A DNA stretch of 64,000 bases from Prevotellaceae bacterium (lineage in GTDB: Bacteria; Bacteroidota; Bacteroidia; Bacteroidales; Paludibacteraceae). The stretch is taken from NCBI GenBank assembly GCA_031271465.1, contig JAISVR010000010.1:1-64000 (forward strand), read 5' to 3'. Positions within the stretch are counted from its first letter, which is position 1, and every line of letters starts with the position of its first letter. Made by a program: the position numbers and the translations under genes. Below the pieces are notes generated by a model. The model was not told the origin of the DNA and did not search any database. It saw only the letters and a list, made by a program, of their open reading frames with translations. Shown one piece after another: positions 16,691-23,528 of this stretch.

Positions 16691-17718
16691 AAAAGATAGA
16701 TTTTTCAAAATTCTACCAGCCACAATTAGAACATAAGCCTATTAATGCCCCTAAAATTATAAATAGCAGTGAAATTCTTAATTCGGTTCGTATTGACTTG
16801 ACACGCAATTATCCAGAAGTCAATTTTTTACTTGAACAAAACGCAATCGGTTGCCTTTCCAAAGGGGACATTCAAGCAATAAAAGCGAAAGCAAAACAAG
16901 GGAAAACGCACGCTATTATTTGTCTTGAAGTGGCTTTATTAAAAGGTAGTTTTGTCGGACTAACAGCGATAAGCGACAATATTCGGATACTCCATATTGA
17001 TACCGAACAAAACCCTTTGAATGTATCAAAAAATGCTCGCAAAGTACATAGGCTTTGCCGTTGGGACGAAACAAAGAACAACGATAGATTTATCGCACTT
17101 GCACTCCGAGAATACAACACAGAAAAAAGATGTTCGATTATAGAAGACGCAATTAGGGAGTATAATCCTGATATAGTTTTTATTGACGGAGTCCGTGATT
17201 TGTTGCGTGATTTCAATTCTATTGAAGAAAGCGCCCAAATTATGAATTTATTATTACGATTAAGCAAACAGTACGATGTGGCTTTATGCTGTGTTTTACA
17301 CGAAAATAAGGCGGACGGAAATATGAGAGGACATTTAGGCACAGAGTTGGTAAACAAATGTTCTGAAACATACAAAGTCCAAAAAGATAAATTTGGGACT
17401 ATCAGTGTGGAACAAAGCGAATCTCGTAATGCTCCAATAAATGATTGGGCTTTTATACTTGACGAAAATGGCATACCCAAAGTTGCTGAACCGGAACATA
17501 AACTTTCCCAAACCGAAGCAAAAGAACAGCGAATCAAAGAAAATATGCAGTTCTTATTTCAGAAAAACAAAGAATATCAGCACGCAGAATTGGTCAAGGA
17601 GTATATGGAAATTTCCGGTATAAAGGAACGAACAGCCTGTGAGCATATTTCTAATGCCTTAAAAAAAAGCCTGATAAACAAAAAAATAAATGGAAAATAT
17701 GAACTTAATTTTACTTAA
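16687..17718 (+). CDS. RecA-fold (RepA/AAA_25-like) ATPase of the element
   Basis: 343 residues. KAKAKQGKTHAIICLEVALL at about 68-87 is a Walker A variant (K-Q-G-K-T), RILHIDTEQNP follows the usual strand 2, and DIVFIDGVRDLLRDFNS (about 160-176) is Walker B; ALCCVLHENKADGNMRGHLGT resembles the RepA/DnaB sensor region. The C-terminal 70 residues look like a winged helix. This is the plasmid-helicase-like ATPase commonly paired with VirE_N/PriCT_2 proteins in Bacteroidota elements, probably loading or driving replication of the excised circle. It overlaps the excisionase-like gene. Confidence 0.8.
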   Translation: MKKIDFSKFYQPQLEHKPINAPKIINSSEILNSVRIDLTRNYPEVNFLLEQNAIGCLSKGDIQAIKAKAKQGKTHAIICLEVALLKGSFVGLTAISDNIRILHIDTEQNPLNVSKNARKVHRLCRWDETKNNDRFIALALREYNTEKRCSIIEDAIREYNPDIVFIDGVRDLLRDFNSIEESAQIMNLLLRLSKQYDVALCCVLHENKADGNMRGHLGTELVNKCSETYKVQKDKFGTISVEQSESRNAPINDWAFILDENGIPKVAEPEHKLSQTEAKEQRIKENMQFLFQKNKEYQHAELVKEYMEISGIKERTACEHISNALKKSLINKKINGKYELNFT

Positions 17719-17742
17719 ACAAACTGCGCTACATCTGCAATA

Positions 17743-17773
17743 TAGTGCAACATATATATATGTTGCTGCACTA
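17743..17773. repeat. Inverted repeat with nearby TGCAG repeats, possible origin or operator
   Basis: TAGTGC (17743-17748) and GCACTA (17768-17773) flank the palindrome AACATATATATATGTT. Several TGCAGT/TGCAGC-like words follow between 17776 and 17830, just before the primase-like gene. A replication origin, an operator or a weak attenuator would each fit. Confidence 0.45.
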
Positions 17774-17855
17774 CAATGCAGTTTATGTAGTGATAGTGAA
17801 AATGCAGCAAATTGCAGTAAAATACAGTAATTAGATTGTTAAAATTCAATTAGTT

Positions 17856-18761
17856 ATGAAAAATATATTAGATATTCAAGTTAGCGCTTTCAAAAATGTA
17901 CGCTCAAAAGAGCCTCAAACAGTTTATTTATATGATTGGCTTGTGTCAAATGAACATAAAACCTTGGTTGAAACAATACGGAACACAGACGACGAGGCTA
18001 AACGAAAATCCTTAAAAGAGAATCTTCCCGCAATAACTCCCTCCGGTCTTTTTAAGGTGAGGGGCGCAGACCAACTTGTCAGTCATTCGGGTTTTATTTG
18101 TATTGATATTGACAAAAAGCCAAATGCTGATTTAGAAAATTTTCCAGATTTAAAAACCTTAATACAAGCGTTAGATTGTGTAGCATTTTGTGCTCAATCT
18201 GTTTCTGGCGATGGTTTTTATGTCCTTATTCCAATCTGCAATCCCGAAAAACACAAAGAACACTTTAAGCATTTGCAAGTGGCATTCGCTGCTTGTGGCA
18301 TTGAGATTGACGCCTCTTGTCGTGATGTTGGGCGTCTGCGCTTTGCGTCCTATGATGAGCACCCATATATTAATCTTGAAGCAAAAAAATATTGCGGTAT
18401 CTTGGAAGATAACCCTTTGTCTGTAAATGATATAAATTCTCAAAAAGGGATAACCCAGAAGCGAGTAGAGCAACTGATTGATAAAATAGAACTACTGGAC
18501 ATTGACATCACCGAAGAATACAAAAGTTGGTTTGCTATTGGCTGCAGCATTGCAAAAGAGTTTGGGGAAGCCGGACGGAGTTATTTTCATCGGATTAGCC
18601 GAATTTATCAAGGTTATACCACCAAAGAGACTGATAGGCAATATTCAGCTTGTTTGACAGATAAAAATCAACATAGCATAAACACATTGTTTTGGTACGC
18701 TCAAAAACATAACATTTATGTTGATGCTACCAGATATGAGTTTGCTACCCCAATAAATTAA
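17856..18761 (+). CDS. VirE_N (BT4734-like) / PriCT_2 replication protein
   Basis: 301 residues. Residues 1-180 match the BT4734-like VirE N-terminal domain: AITPSGLFKVRGADQLVSHS, FICIDIDKKPNADL, SVSGDGFYVLIPICNP, and DASCRDVGRLRFASYD, an archaeo-eukaryotic-primase-like layout with paired acidic residues in the IDID strand. Residues 205-295 are a PriCT_2-type helical domain, with EYKSWFAIGCSIAKEFGEAG and FHRISRIYQGY. Usually these are followed by a helicase domain; here the protein ends after PriCT_2 and the ATPase is a separate gene upstream. It is probably the replication initiator or primase of the element. Confidence 0.82.
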   Translation: MKNILDIQVSAFKNVRSKEPQTVYLYDWLVSNEHKTLVETIRNTDDEAKRKSLKENLPAITPSGLFKVRGADQLVSHSGFICIDIDKKPNADLENFPDLKTLIQALDCVAFCAQSVSGDGFYVLIPICNPEKHKEHFKHLQVAFAACGIEIDASCRDVGRLRFASYDEHPYINLEAKKYCGILEDNPLSVNDINSQKGITQKRVEQLIDKIELLDIDITEEYKSWFAIGCSIAKEFGEAGRSYFHRISRIYQGYTTKETDRQYSACLTDKNQHSINTLFWYAQKHNIYVDATRYEFATPIN

Positions 18762-18800
18762 TCACAATAAAAAAGATAACAAAGCGAATAGGTTTTTTGC

Positions 18801-18808
18801 TATCTTTG
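18801..18808 (+). promoter_or_regulatory. -7 promoter box of the candidate ncRNA
   Basis: TATCTTTG is a perfect TAnnTTTG match and is followed by no reading frame for about 340 bp, so it most simply drives the structured RNA. Confidence 0.6.
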
Positions 18809-18814
18809 CCGTCA

Positions 18815-18985
18815 ATTACATATTGTATCATAGCGTTAGCTATTGTTTTAGGGATAAGAAAACGACCAAATTTTATTCTGCCTAATTAACAATGAGTTAT
18901 CGCTCGCGCTTGGCGCGGGCTGTATCTTCATTTAGGCAGATAGGTGCTTGGTCGTACCTCTTATCCAATGAGATGTGACCTGCGC
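18815..18985 (+). ncRNA. Candidate long-hairpin non-coding RNA of the element
   Basis: Nested pairings fold the region into one long rod: GGATAAG (18852-18858) with CTTATCC (18960-18966); ACGACCAA (18862-18869) with TTGGTCGT (18948-18955); TCTGCCTAA (18877-18885) with TTAGGCAGA (18932-18940); and tip hairpin CGCGC-TTG-GCGCG (18905-18917). An upstream TAGC-GTTA-GCTA hairpin lies at 18831-18842, and a run of seven T residues follows at 18977-18983. The promoter box upstream is perfect. The shape (long rod with internal loops, about 170 nt) recalls 6S-like or copy-control RNAs, but I see no feature proving either. No protein-coding potential. Confidence 0.68.
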
Positions 18986-19146
18986 CTTTTTTTGTGTGTG
19001 ATAGTGAGATATAAATGTTTAATCTAAAAAAATAAAACGCCTATGTAAATAACCATTTTAGAAACCTATTGTTTTTTCAAGATATTGAAGAAACAATTAA
19101 TTAGAAACCAATAGTTTAATGTAGAATAATTTTAAAAAATAAAAAA

Positions 19147-19674
19147 ATGAAAACTAAAATCTTATTTCTTGCCATTGCTGTAATTGCAATACTTACTGCT
19201 TCTTGTTCTGATAAAAAGGCTATTAAAATCGCCGAAGAGTACGCTCAAAACAATATTTTCGGATTATTTGAAAATGCCCAAATGGTAAGCAACCATCAAA
19301 CAAAAGTCCAATTCATAAAAGACGAAAGGGAAAGATTGGAATTTGTCGCAGATATATCTCAAAGAAACTATGAGAATAGAAAACGCTTGTCTGATATTTA
19401 TAAATACGAAAATATTCCTTCGTTTAAAGATAAGAACTTAGAGATAGCAGAAGCCGTTAGTGCATCTTCTGTTGAAACTATTGAAGAAGCAGATATAAAT
19501 GAGGGTTTTTATGTTGTAACGGTAGGAGTACAATATGGCGAAAACCACGATGAGTGGACTAAAGCTGTAGTAGTTTTAAGTAAGGACTTGGCTGTGCTTA
19601 ATAAGCCTGTTGATATAGAGGCTTATAAACAAGCAAACGAAAAACAATTGGAAGAACTTTTGAATACGAGATAA
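19147..19674 (+). CDS. Hypothetical lipoprotein
   Basis: 175 residues with a type II signal peptide: MKTKILFLAIAVIAILTASC, where the lipobox LTASC puts the lipidated cysteine at residue 20, followed by SDKK. The mature part is charged and contains two or three predicted strands near the end (GFYVVTVGVQYGENHDEW). No family recognised. It is preceded by the ncRNA and followed 33 bp later by the nuclease-like gene. Element cargo with an envelope role is likely, possibly exclusion or signalling, but there is no direct evidence. Confidence 0.75.
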   Translation: MKTKILFLAIAVIAILTASCSDKKAIKIAEEYAQNNIFGLFENAQMVSNHQTKVQFIKDERERLEFVADISQRNYENRKRLSDIYKYENIPSFKDKNLEIAEAVSASSVETIEEADINEGFYVVTVGVQYGENHDEWTKAVVVLSKDLAVLNKPVDIEAYKQANEKQLEELLNTR

Positions 19675-19707
19675 TCAATCGAAAGTTTTAAAATCAAATT
19701 AAATGTA

Positions 19708-20763
19708 ATGTATATGGATTTCAAAGATTCAATCAAACAACTTGCTGAGCGTGTCGATAAAGTAAAAGACAGTCTCACCACCGAAGAAGCCACCAAGACG
19801 GCTTTAGTATTACCATTCCTGCAAGCAATGGGGTACGATGTATTTAACCCTGCCGAAGTGCTGCCCGAGTTTACCTGTGACATCGGCACAAAGAAAGGAG
19901 AAAAAATTGACTATGCCATTTTTAAAGAAGGCAAGCCGATTATTCTCGTTGAGTGTAAACATTGGGAACAAAACCTGAATTTACACGATAATCAGTTATT
20001 GCGGTATTTCCACGTGTCTAACGCCAAGTTTGGCGTTTTGACAAATGGCATCATTTATCGTTTTTACACCGATTTGGAAAGTCCCAACAAAATGGACGAA
20101 AAACCTTTTTTGGACATCAATTTGTCTGAATTGAAAATCAACCAAATAGAAGAACTGAAAAAGTTTCATAAAATGTATTTTGACTTGGACAATATTCTCA
20201 GTTCGGCTAATGAACTCAAATATATGGGCGAACTTAGCAACATTCTTACTGAGGAATTTACAAATCCGAGTTCTGAGTTTGTAAAATTGTTTGTCCGCCA
20301 AATATACAGCGGTGTCGTTTCGGCAAAAATCCTGCAACAATTTACGCCGTTAATAAAGCAGTCAATAACGAATTTTATTAATGACGCAATTTCAGACCGT
20401 CTTCAGTCGGCATTAAAGCCTGAATCAAACGAACAATTAAACAGTGTACCCATAGACGCGCACGCGCACGAAGAGCAAAGTGTTGAAATTGTAACAACAG
20501 ATGAGGAGTTAGAAGCCTTCTATATTATCAAATCAATTCTTCGCACCAAATTCCCAGCCGAAAGCATTACTTACAGAGATGCCAGAAGTTACTTTTCAGT
20601 CTTCCTGAATAAATCGGTGCTGTGTCGCCTTTATTTCAATTCGTCAAGCGATTATCTTGCGTTTCAGGGCGAAGGTCGCAAAGAAATAAAGCACAAACTT
20701 GAAACGTTGGACGATATTTACCAGCATTCCGAACAAATACTATCTGTGGCTGAATCACTCTAA
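19708..20763 (+). CDS. HsdR_N-like (type I restriction N-terminal) nuclease-fold protein
   Basis: 351 residues; a second ATG lies two codons in. Residues 20-150 look like the HsdR N-terminal nuclease domain: TEEATKTALVLPFLQAMGYD, then KIDYAIFKEGKPIILVECKH with the aspartate and E-x-K catalytic motif of PD-(D/E)XK enzymes (about 72-90), then QLLRYFHVSNAKFGVLTNG. The C-terminal half is unrelated to helicase motors, so this is a stand-alone protein and not a full HsdR. Such orphans are common in mobile elements and may be defence or counter-defence nucleases. No methylase or specificity gene is nearby. A strong terminator follows. Confidence 0.8.
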   Translation: MYMDFKDSIKQLAERVDKVKDSLTTEEATKTALVLPFLQAMGYDVFNPAEVLPEFTCDIGTKKGEKIDYAIFKEGKPIILVECKHWEQNLNLHDNQLLRYFHVSNAKFGVLTNGIIYRFYTDLESPNKMDEKPFLDINLSELKINQIEELKKFHKMYFDLDNILSSANELKYMGELSNILTEEFTNPSSEFVKLFVRQIYSGVVSAKILQQFTPLIKQSITNFINDAISDRLQSALKPESNEQLNSVPIDAHAHEEQSVEIVTTDEELEAFYIIKSILRTKFPAESITYRDARSYFSVFLNKSVLCRLYFNSSSDYLAFQGEGRKEIKHKLETLDDIYQHSEQILSVAESL

Positions 20764-20770
20764 AAAGCAA

Positions 20771-20813
20771 ACGGTCTCAAATGGGCTCCATTTTTGAGAC
20801 CGTTTCTGTTTTT
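20771..20813 (+). terminator. Terminator after the HsdR_N-like gene
   Basis: ACGGTCTCAAA (20771-20781) pairs with TTTGAGACCGT (20793-20803), followed by TTCTGTTTTT. Its loop contains GGGCTCCAT, whose complement ATGGAGCCC recurs at 20850-20858. Confidence 0.85.
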
Positions 20814-20831
20814 AATAGGATTGCTCTATAA

Positions 20832-20866
20832 AAAGTTTTGGACTCAAATATGGAGCCCGAAACTTT
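20832..20866 (-). terminator. Terminator for the minus-strand XRE/ImmA operon
   Basis: AAAGTTT (20832-20838) pairs with AAACTTT (20860-20866) just past the stop of the converging minus-strand gene; read on the minus strand it is followed by a short T-rich run. Confidence 0.5.
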
Positions 20867-20890
20867 GTTTGTGTGAGTGATTAGATAGAA

Positions 20891-21796
20891 TTAAATTAAT
20901 GCATCTATCTCATTATCCCACCCTTGCTTGTGAATAATCCTTTTTTTGTGAAGATTATCATCTAAAATTTCCTTTTTTGTTAGTTTTGTTAGTTCTGCCC
21001 AATCTTTGTCAAAAACATAAGTCGCATTACCTGTTTTTATACTTTCAAAAATGTAAAGAGACTTTTCCGTGAATCCAAAAACGCTGTATTCATAAAATCC
21101 ACCCTGCCCAATAGCAACAAAATTAGGATTTTTTGAAGCGATTTTTTCAATCCGATATTTAAGAACAGGTCTGTTGCCCTTAGATTGTCGCTCTATTTTT
21201 TCTTTCATAAAGGGTTCAACTTTTTTCCACGGATATTCTCCTGGTGGCAAAATCTTCCAGTTTAATCTAATGACTTGAGGGGCTTGTATGAGCTGAAAGT
21301 CTGATTTTAACGTATCACATTCTCCAAATAGTTCTAACAATAAATTAATTGTGTGTTTTATAAGTTCAAAATTTTCTTTTTTATTTACGCTTTTTAAAGC
21401 AACTAATACTTTTGACTCTTGCGAATCTTCTATTTTTAACTCAATATTTGGGGGTGCAATAAAATCTCGCTGGTATCTTTCCCTTGCAATGTATACAACT
21501 TTTTCATATTCTGTTCCTGCCCAATCAGTCCAAGACCACAATCGCGAAATAAAGTATTCTTCTTTTGGAAGGTCTTTTCTTTTTATATACTTTCCGTCAG
21601 CATTGAATCGTGATATAGGTCCTAATATTGAAGGTAAAACAAGCTCGCCGGCTTTCAAATCAGAGGAAAAGCCAACTTTGACAAGTTTTTCTTTAATACT
21701 TTCAATATCGGTTATACCAATGTAAAATTCCTCATTTTCTTTTATCCCTAAAAGATAATTTTCTAAATTTCTAATTCTTCGTTTAAATATTTTCAT
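20891..21796 (-). CDS. Uncharacterised protein of the XRE/ImmA operon
   Basis: 301 residues from the ATG at 21796 (start MKIFKRRIRNLENYLLG); an upstream TTG at 21850 overlapping immA would add 18 residues. No known domain is recognised. It is rich in aromatic and charged residues, with KSVNKKENFELIKHTINLLL in the middle and a C-terminal beta-rich part containing VAIGQGGFYEYSVFGFTEKS. It is the last gene of a three-gene minus-strand operon behind an XRE regulator and an ImmA/IrrE-like peptidase, so it is probably the effector or a target protected by that regulatory pair. No signal peptide. Confidence 0.65.
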   Translation of the reverse strand: MKIFKRRIRNLENYLLGIKENEEFYIGITDIESIKEKLVKVGFSSDLKAGELVLPSILGPISRFNADGKYIKRKDLPKEEYFISRLWSWTDWAGTEYEKVVYIARERYQRDFIAPPNIELKIEDSQESKVLVALKSVNKKENFELIKHTINLLLELFGECDTLKSDFQLIQAPQVIRLNWKILPPGEYPWKKVEPFMKEKIERQSKGNRPVLKYRIEKIASKNPNFVAIGQGGFYEYSVFGFTEKSLYIFESIKTGNATYVFDKDWAELTKLTKKEILDDNLHKKRIIHKQGWDNEIDALI

Positions 21797-21846
21797 TTTT
21801 TTCTTTTTTAAGTTAAACATTAAAGAAAATGACGCGACTGAATCAA

Positions 21847-22410
21847 TCAAAATTTAATATTTGTCGTATTCATTCTATATCTAATCATTTCCTCACTTGC
21901 ATTAAAGTAAGACGAAATATATTCTATCGTCTTACCGTTTTTTCGAGCCCACAACAAACACGGTTTTGCCAATTGAAATGTTGCACCCAAACATTTGGCT
22001 TCCTCTTCCTGAACTTCGTCGTATTCCAACATACCAAATGGTATCTCAAAATTATATACTTGTTGAATTCTTTGATGATTACAAATTATATGAGCCAATT
22101 CGTGCATTAAATCGCTTTGTTGACGAACATTTGAGTTATATGGATTATGGATAATTATTCTGTTTCCAGATTTAGTTACCATTGTCAAAGCACTCCATTC
22201 GCTCAATTCACCTTTTAAACCTTTTAATAAACCAATATCTTTTTCATCAGAAACAAATTCAGTTGCACTAAAAATAGGAACTTCCAAATGTTCGGCTAAC
22301 TTAAATGCACATAGTGCTCCACACGGGTGAATCTTTAATTTCTCCCGATACTCTTTCGCCAAACGCTCAGCGTCAGTTTTAAAACCTCTTTTTAGAATAC
22401 TTGTTGCCAA
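21847..22410 (-). CDS. ImmA/IrrE family metallopeptidase
   Basis: 187 residues. QSDLMHELAHIICNH holds the H-E-x-x-H zinc-binding site (about 107-111) of the ImmA/IrrE (DUF955) family, and PFGMLEYDEVQEEEAKCLGA supplies the downstream glutamate ligand (E-x-x-A). In ICEBs1-like and phage elements ImmA cleaves the XRE-type repressor to switch on excision. Here the XRE gene is immediately upstream, 7 bp away, in the same operon. ImmA/XRE pairs also occur as toxin-antitoxin-like and defence regulators. Catalytic residues appear intact. Confidence 0.9.
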   Translation of the reverse strand: MATSILKRGFKTDAERLAKEYREKLKIHPCGALCAFKLAEHLEVPIFSATEFVSDEKDIGLLKGLKGELSEWSALTMVTKSGNRIIIHNPYNSNVRQQSDLMHELAHIICNHQRIQQVYNFEIPFGMLEYDEVQEEEAKCLGATFQLAKPCLLWARKNGKTIEYISSYFNASEEMIRYRMNTTNIKF

Positions 22411-22417
22411 AATGTTA

Positions 22418-22753
22418 TTATTTAGAGTTGTAAGCTAAATCAATCATTTTAATAAGCATATTGACAGTATCCTTGCTTAAAGTTTTTTCCGCTCTTAAAT
22501 GAGCAATTACTTTATCTTGTGTAGATGCAGATTCAAGATTTTCTGCGCCAATGATAAAAGTATCAGTAGAAACGCCCAACCATTTACAAATTCTTATAAA
22601 AGTGTCAACATCGGGGACTTTCCCTTGTTCAATTCTTGAAAGAGTGGCAAAACTGACATCACCTATCTCTTGCGATACTGCTCTTAAACCCTTATTATTT
22701 CGTTTGTTTTTCAGCATTGTAGCCAAAAGTTCTGTGTTAAGAGTTGATTCCAT
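22418..22753 (-). CDS. XRE-family transcriptional regulator
   Basis: 111 residues. The HTH_3 domain spans about 5-65: LLATMLKNKRNNKGLRAVSQ, then FATLSRIEQGKVPDVDTFIR, the standard repressor helix-turn-helix. The C-terminal 45 residues are helical and may dimerise. First gene of the operon with immA. A near-palindrome at 22767-22786, between it and its putative promoter, is a likely operator, suggesting autoregulation and control of the divergent gene. Confidence 0.9.
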   Translation of the reverse strand: MESTLNTELLATMLKNKRNNKGLRAVSQEIGDVSFATLSRIEQGKVPDVDTFIRICKWLGVSTDTFIIGAENLESASTQDKVIAHLRAEKTLSKDTVNMLIKMIDLAYNSK

Positions 22754-22766
22754 ATAAATTTTTATT

Positions 22767-22786
22767 AATAAAACAGTCGTTTTATT
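22767..22786. promoter_or_regulatory. Candidate XRE operator
   Basis: AATAAAAC-AGTC-GTTTTATT: two perfect 8-bp half sites around a 4-bp centre, 14 bp upstream of the XRE start codon. Location and symmetry fit a repressor site. Confidence 0.5.
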
Positions 22787-22807
22787 TGTGAAACATAAAA
22801 TAAGTTG

Positions 22808-22815
22808 TATCTTTG
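22808..22815 (+). promoter_or_regulatory. -7 box for the rightward gene at the element's right end
   Basis: TATCTTTG is a perfect -7 match on the plus strand, about 200 bp upstream of the small gene at 23019. It lies between the XRE gene and the divergent minus-strand box at 22851-22858. Confidence 0.45.
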
Positions 22816-22850
22816 CCGCAACATTGCTTATTTTTGTTTAATTCGTGCAA

Positions 22851-22858
22851 CAAAAATA
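22851..22858 (-). promoter_or_regulatory. -7 box of the XRE/ImmA operon
   Basis: Reads TATTTTTG on the minus strand, about 98 bp upstream of the XRE start. The plus-strand box at 22808-22815 lies inside its transcribed leader, so the two promoters face each other in an overlapping, switch-like layout. Confidence 0.45.
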
Positions 22859-23018
22859 GTAATTCATAATTAGAAATACAAATTTATTACAGAAAAAATT
22901 AAAGAGATAGATTTTTTACTGAATGAATAAAGAAGATGTATTCTGATTTTCTATCTCTTGGGCTGTTGAATAAATGCCTCAGTATGAAATAATTTATTTA
23001 AGAAAAATCTTTTATAAT

Positions 23019-23192
23019 ATGGCAACAAATAAACCCATAGGCGACAACGCCCGAATAGGAGCTGTCAAAGGTAGAAGTCAAGTATTTAATCCAACAACTG
23101 GTATGTATGTAAAAAGAAATACAAGCAATGGTCAGTTTATGGATGTAAAAACGACTGGTGGGAAGTTTAAAGGCGTGCGGACAGAGAAATAA
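23019..23192 (+). CDS. Small conserved Bacteroidota protein (57 residues)
   Basis: From the ATG at 23019: MATNKPIGDNARIGAVKGRS, then QVFNPTTGMYVKRNTSNGQF and a GGKFKGVRTEK end. I recognise this basic, glycine-rich pattern (GDNARxGAVKxRSQxxNPxTxxxVKRxxxxGxFxDVK) as a widespread uncharacterised Bacteroidota protein. No function is known to me. It is the last gene before the right attachment site. Confidence 0.7.
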   Translation: MATNKPIGDNARIGAVKGRSQVFNPTTGMYVKRNTSNGQFMDVKTTGGKFKGVRTEK

Positions 23193-23245
23193 ATAGACTA
23201 TTTAGACTTGGAAATAGAGTGTTTATCCTGATAAGTTCGGCACAA

Positions 23246-23266
23246 AATGTAAACTTAATGTAAACC
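23246..23266 (+). repeat. Right integrase arm-type site
   Basis: Exact 21-base copy of 14072-14092, in the same orientation, 50 bp inside the right attachment core. Confidence 0.7.
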
Positions 23267-23273
23267 AAAGAAA

Positions 23274-23304
23274 AAGCACTTATGGAAAATTTCCATAAGT
23301 GCTT
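23274..23304 (-). terminator. tRNA-Val terminator supplied by the element
   Basis: AAGCACTTATGGAAA (23274-23288) pairs with TTTCCATAAGTGCTT (23290-23304); read on the minus strand it is followed by TTTTTCTTT. It lies 13 bp past the tRNA 3' end, inside the element. Confidence 0.85.
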
Positions 23305-23315
23305 GACTTTCAGTC

Positions 23316-23358
23316 GTGGGCGTTGACGGATTCGAACCGCCGACCCTCTGCTTGTAAG
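23316..23358 (-). repeat. Right attachment site (43-bp core within tRNA-Val)
   Basis: Same 43 bases as 13919-13961. It spans the tRNA from the anticodon loop to the 3' end plus one base beyond the discriminator. Confidence 0.9.
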
Positions 23359-23391
23359 GCAGATGCTCTGAACCAGCTGAGCTAAACGCCC
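23317..23391 (-). tRNA. tRNA-Val (anticodon UAC)
   Basis: Minus strand: acceptor GGGCGTT pairs with AACGCCC; the D arm begins GCTCAGCTGGTTCAGAGC; anticodon stem TCTGC/GCAGA surrounds loop CTTACAA, giving anticodon UAC (valine); T arm GGCGG-TTCGAAT-CCGTC. The 3' CCA is not encoded. All four arms fold. Confidence 0.97.
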
Positions 23392-23425
23392 TCATTATGA
23401 GTAGTGCTTTTCTCCAAAAGCGGTG

Positions 23426-23433
23426 CAAAGATA
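23426..23433 (-). promoter_or_regulatory. -7 box of tRNA-Val
   Basis: Reads TATCTTTG on the minus strand, about 35 bp upstream of the tRNA 5' end. Confidence 0.55.
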
Positions 23434-23528
23434 GAACATGTTTTTTAATCTGCAAATTCTCCGACTGCTTTTTTTGAATAAAAATCTCATTTTCTTTTTA
23501 AGGATTTGACAATAAACCTTTTGCCTAC

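Larger units (their letters stand above)
13919..23358. mobile_element. 9.4-kb integrative element in tRNA-Val(UAC)
   Basis: The element is bounded by a 43-bp direct repeat of the tRNA-Val 3' half, with the intact tRNA restored at the right end. A tyrosine integrase starts 168 bp inside the left end, and a 21-bp arm-type repeat occurs near each end (14072-14092 and 23246-23266). Contents are an excisionase-like protein, a RecA-fold ATPase, a VirE_N/PriCT_2 protein, a candidate ncRNA, a lipoprotein, an HsdR_N-like nuclease, an XRE/ImmA operon and a small conserved protein. There are no relaxase or conjugation genes, so it resembles a small integrative element or satellite rather than a full ICE or phage. 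Confidence 0.88.

Noticed and set aside
16687..18761. Prophage origin for the 9.4-kb element
   Set aside because: No capsid, terminase, portal, tail or lysis gene is present; integrase and ATPase/primase genes fit an integrative element.
18815..18985. 6S RNA
   Set aside because: The rod shape is suggestive, but it lies inside a mobile element, and I could not identify a convincing open-promoter-like bulge; left as unclassified.
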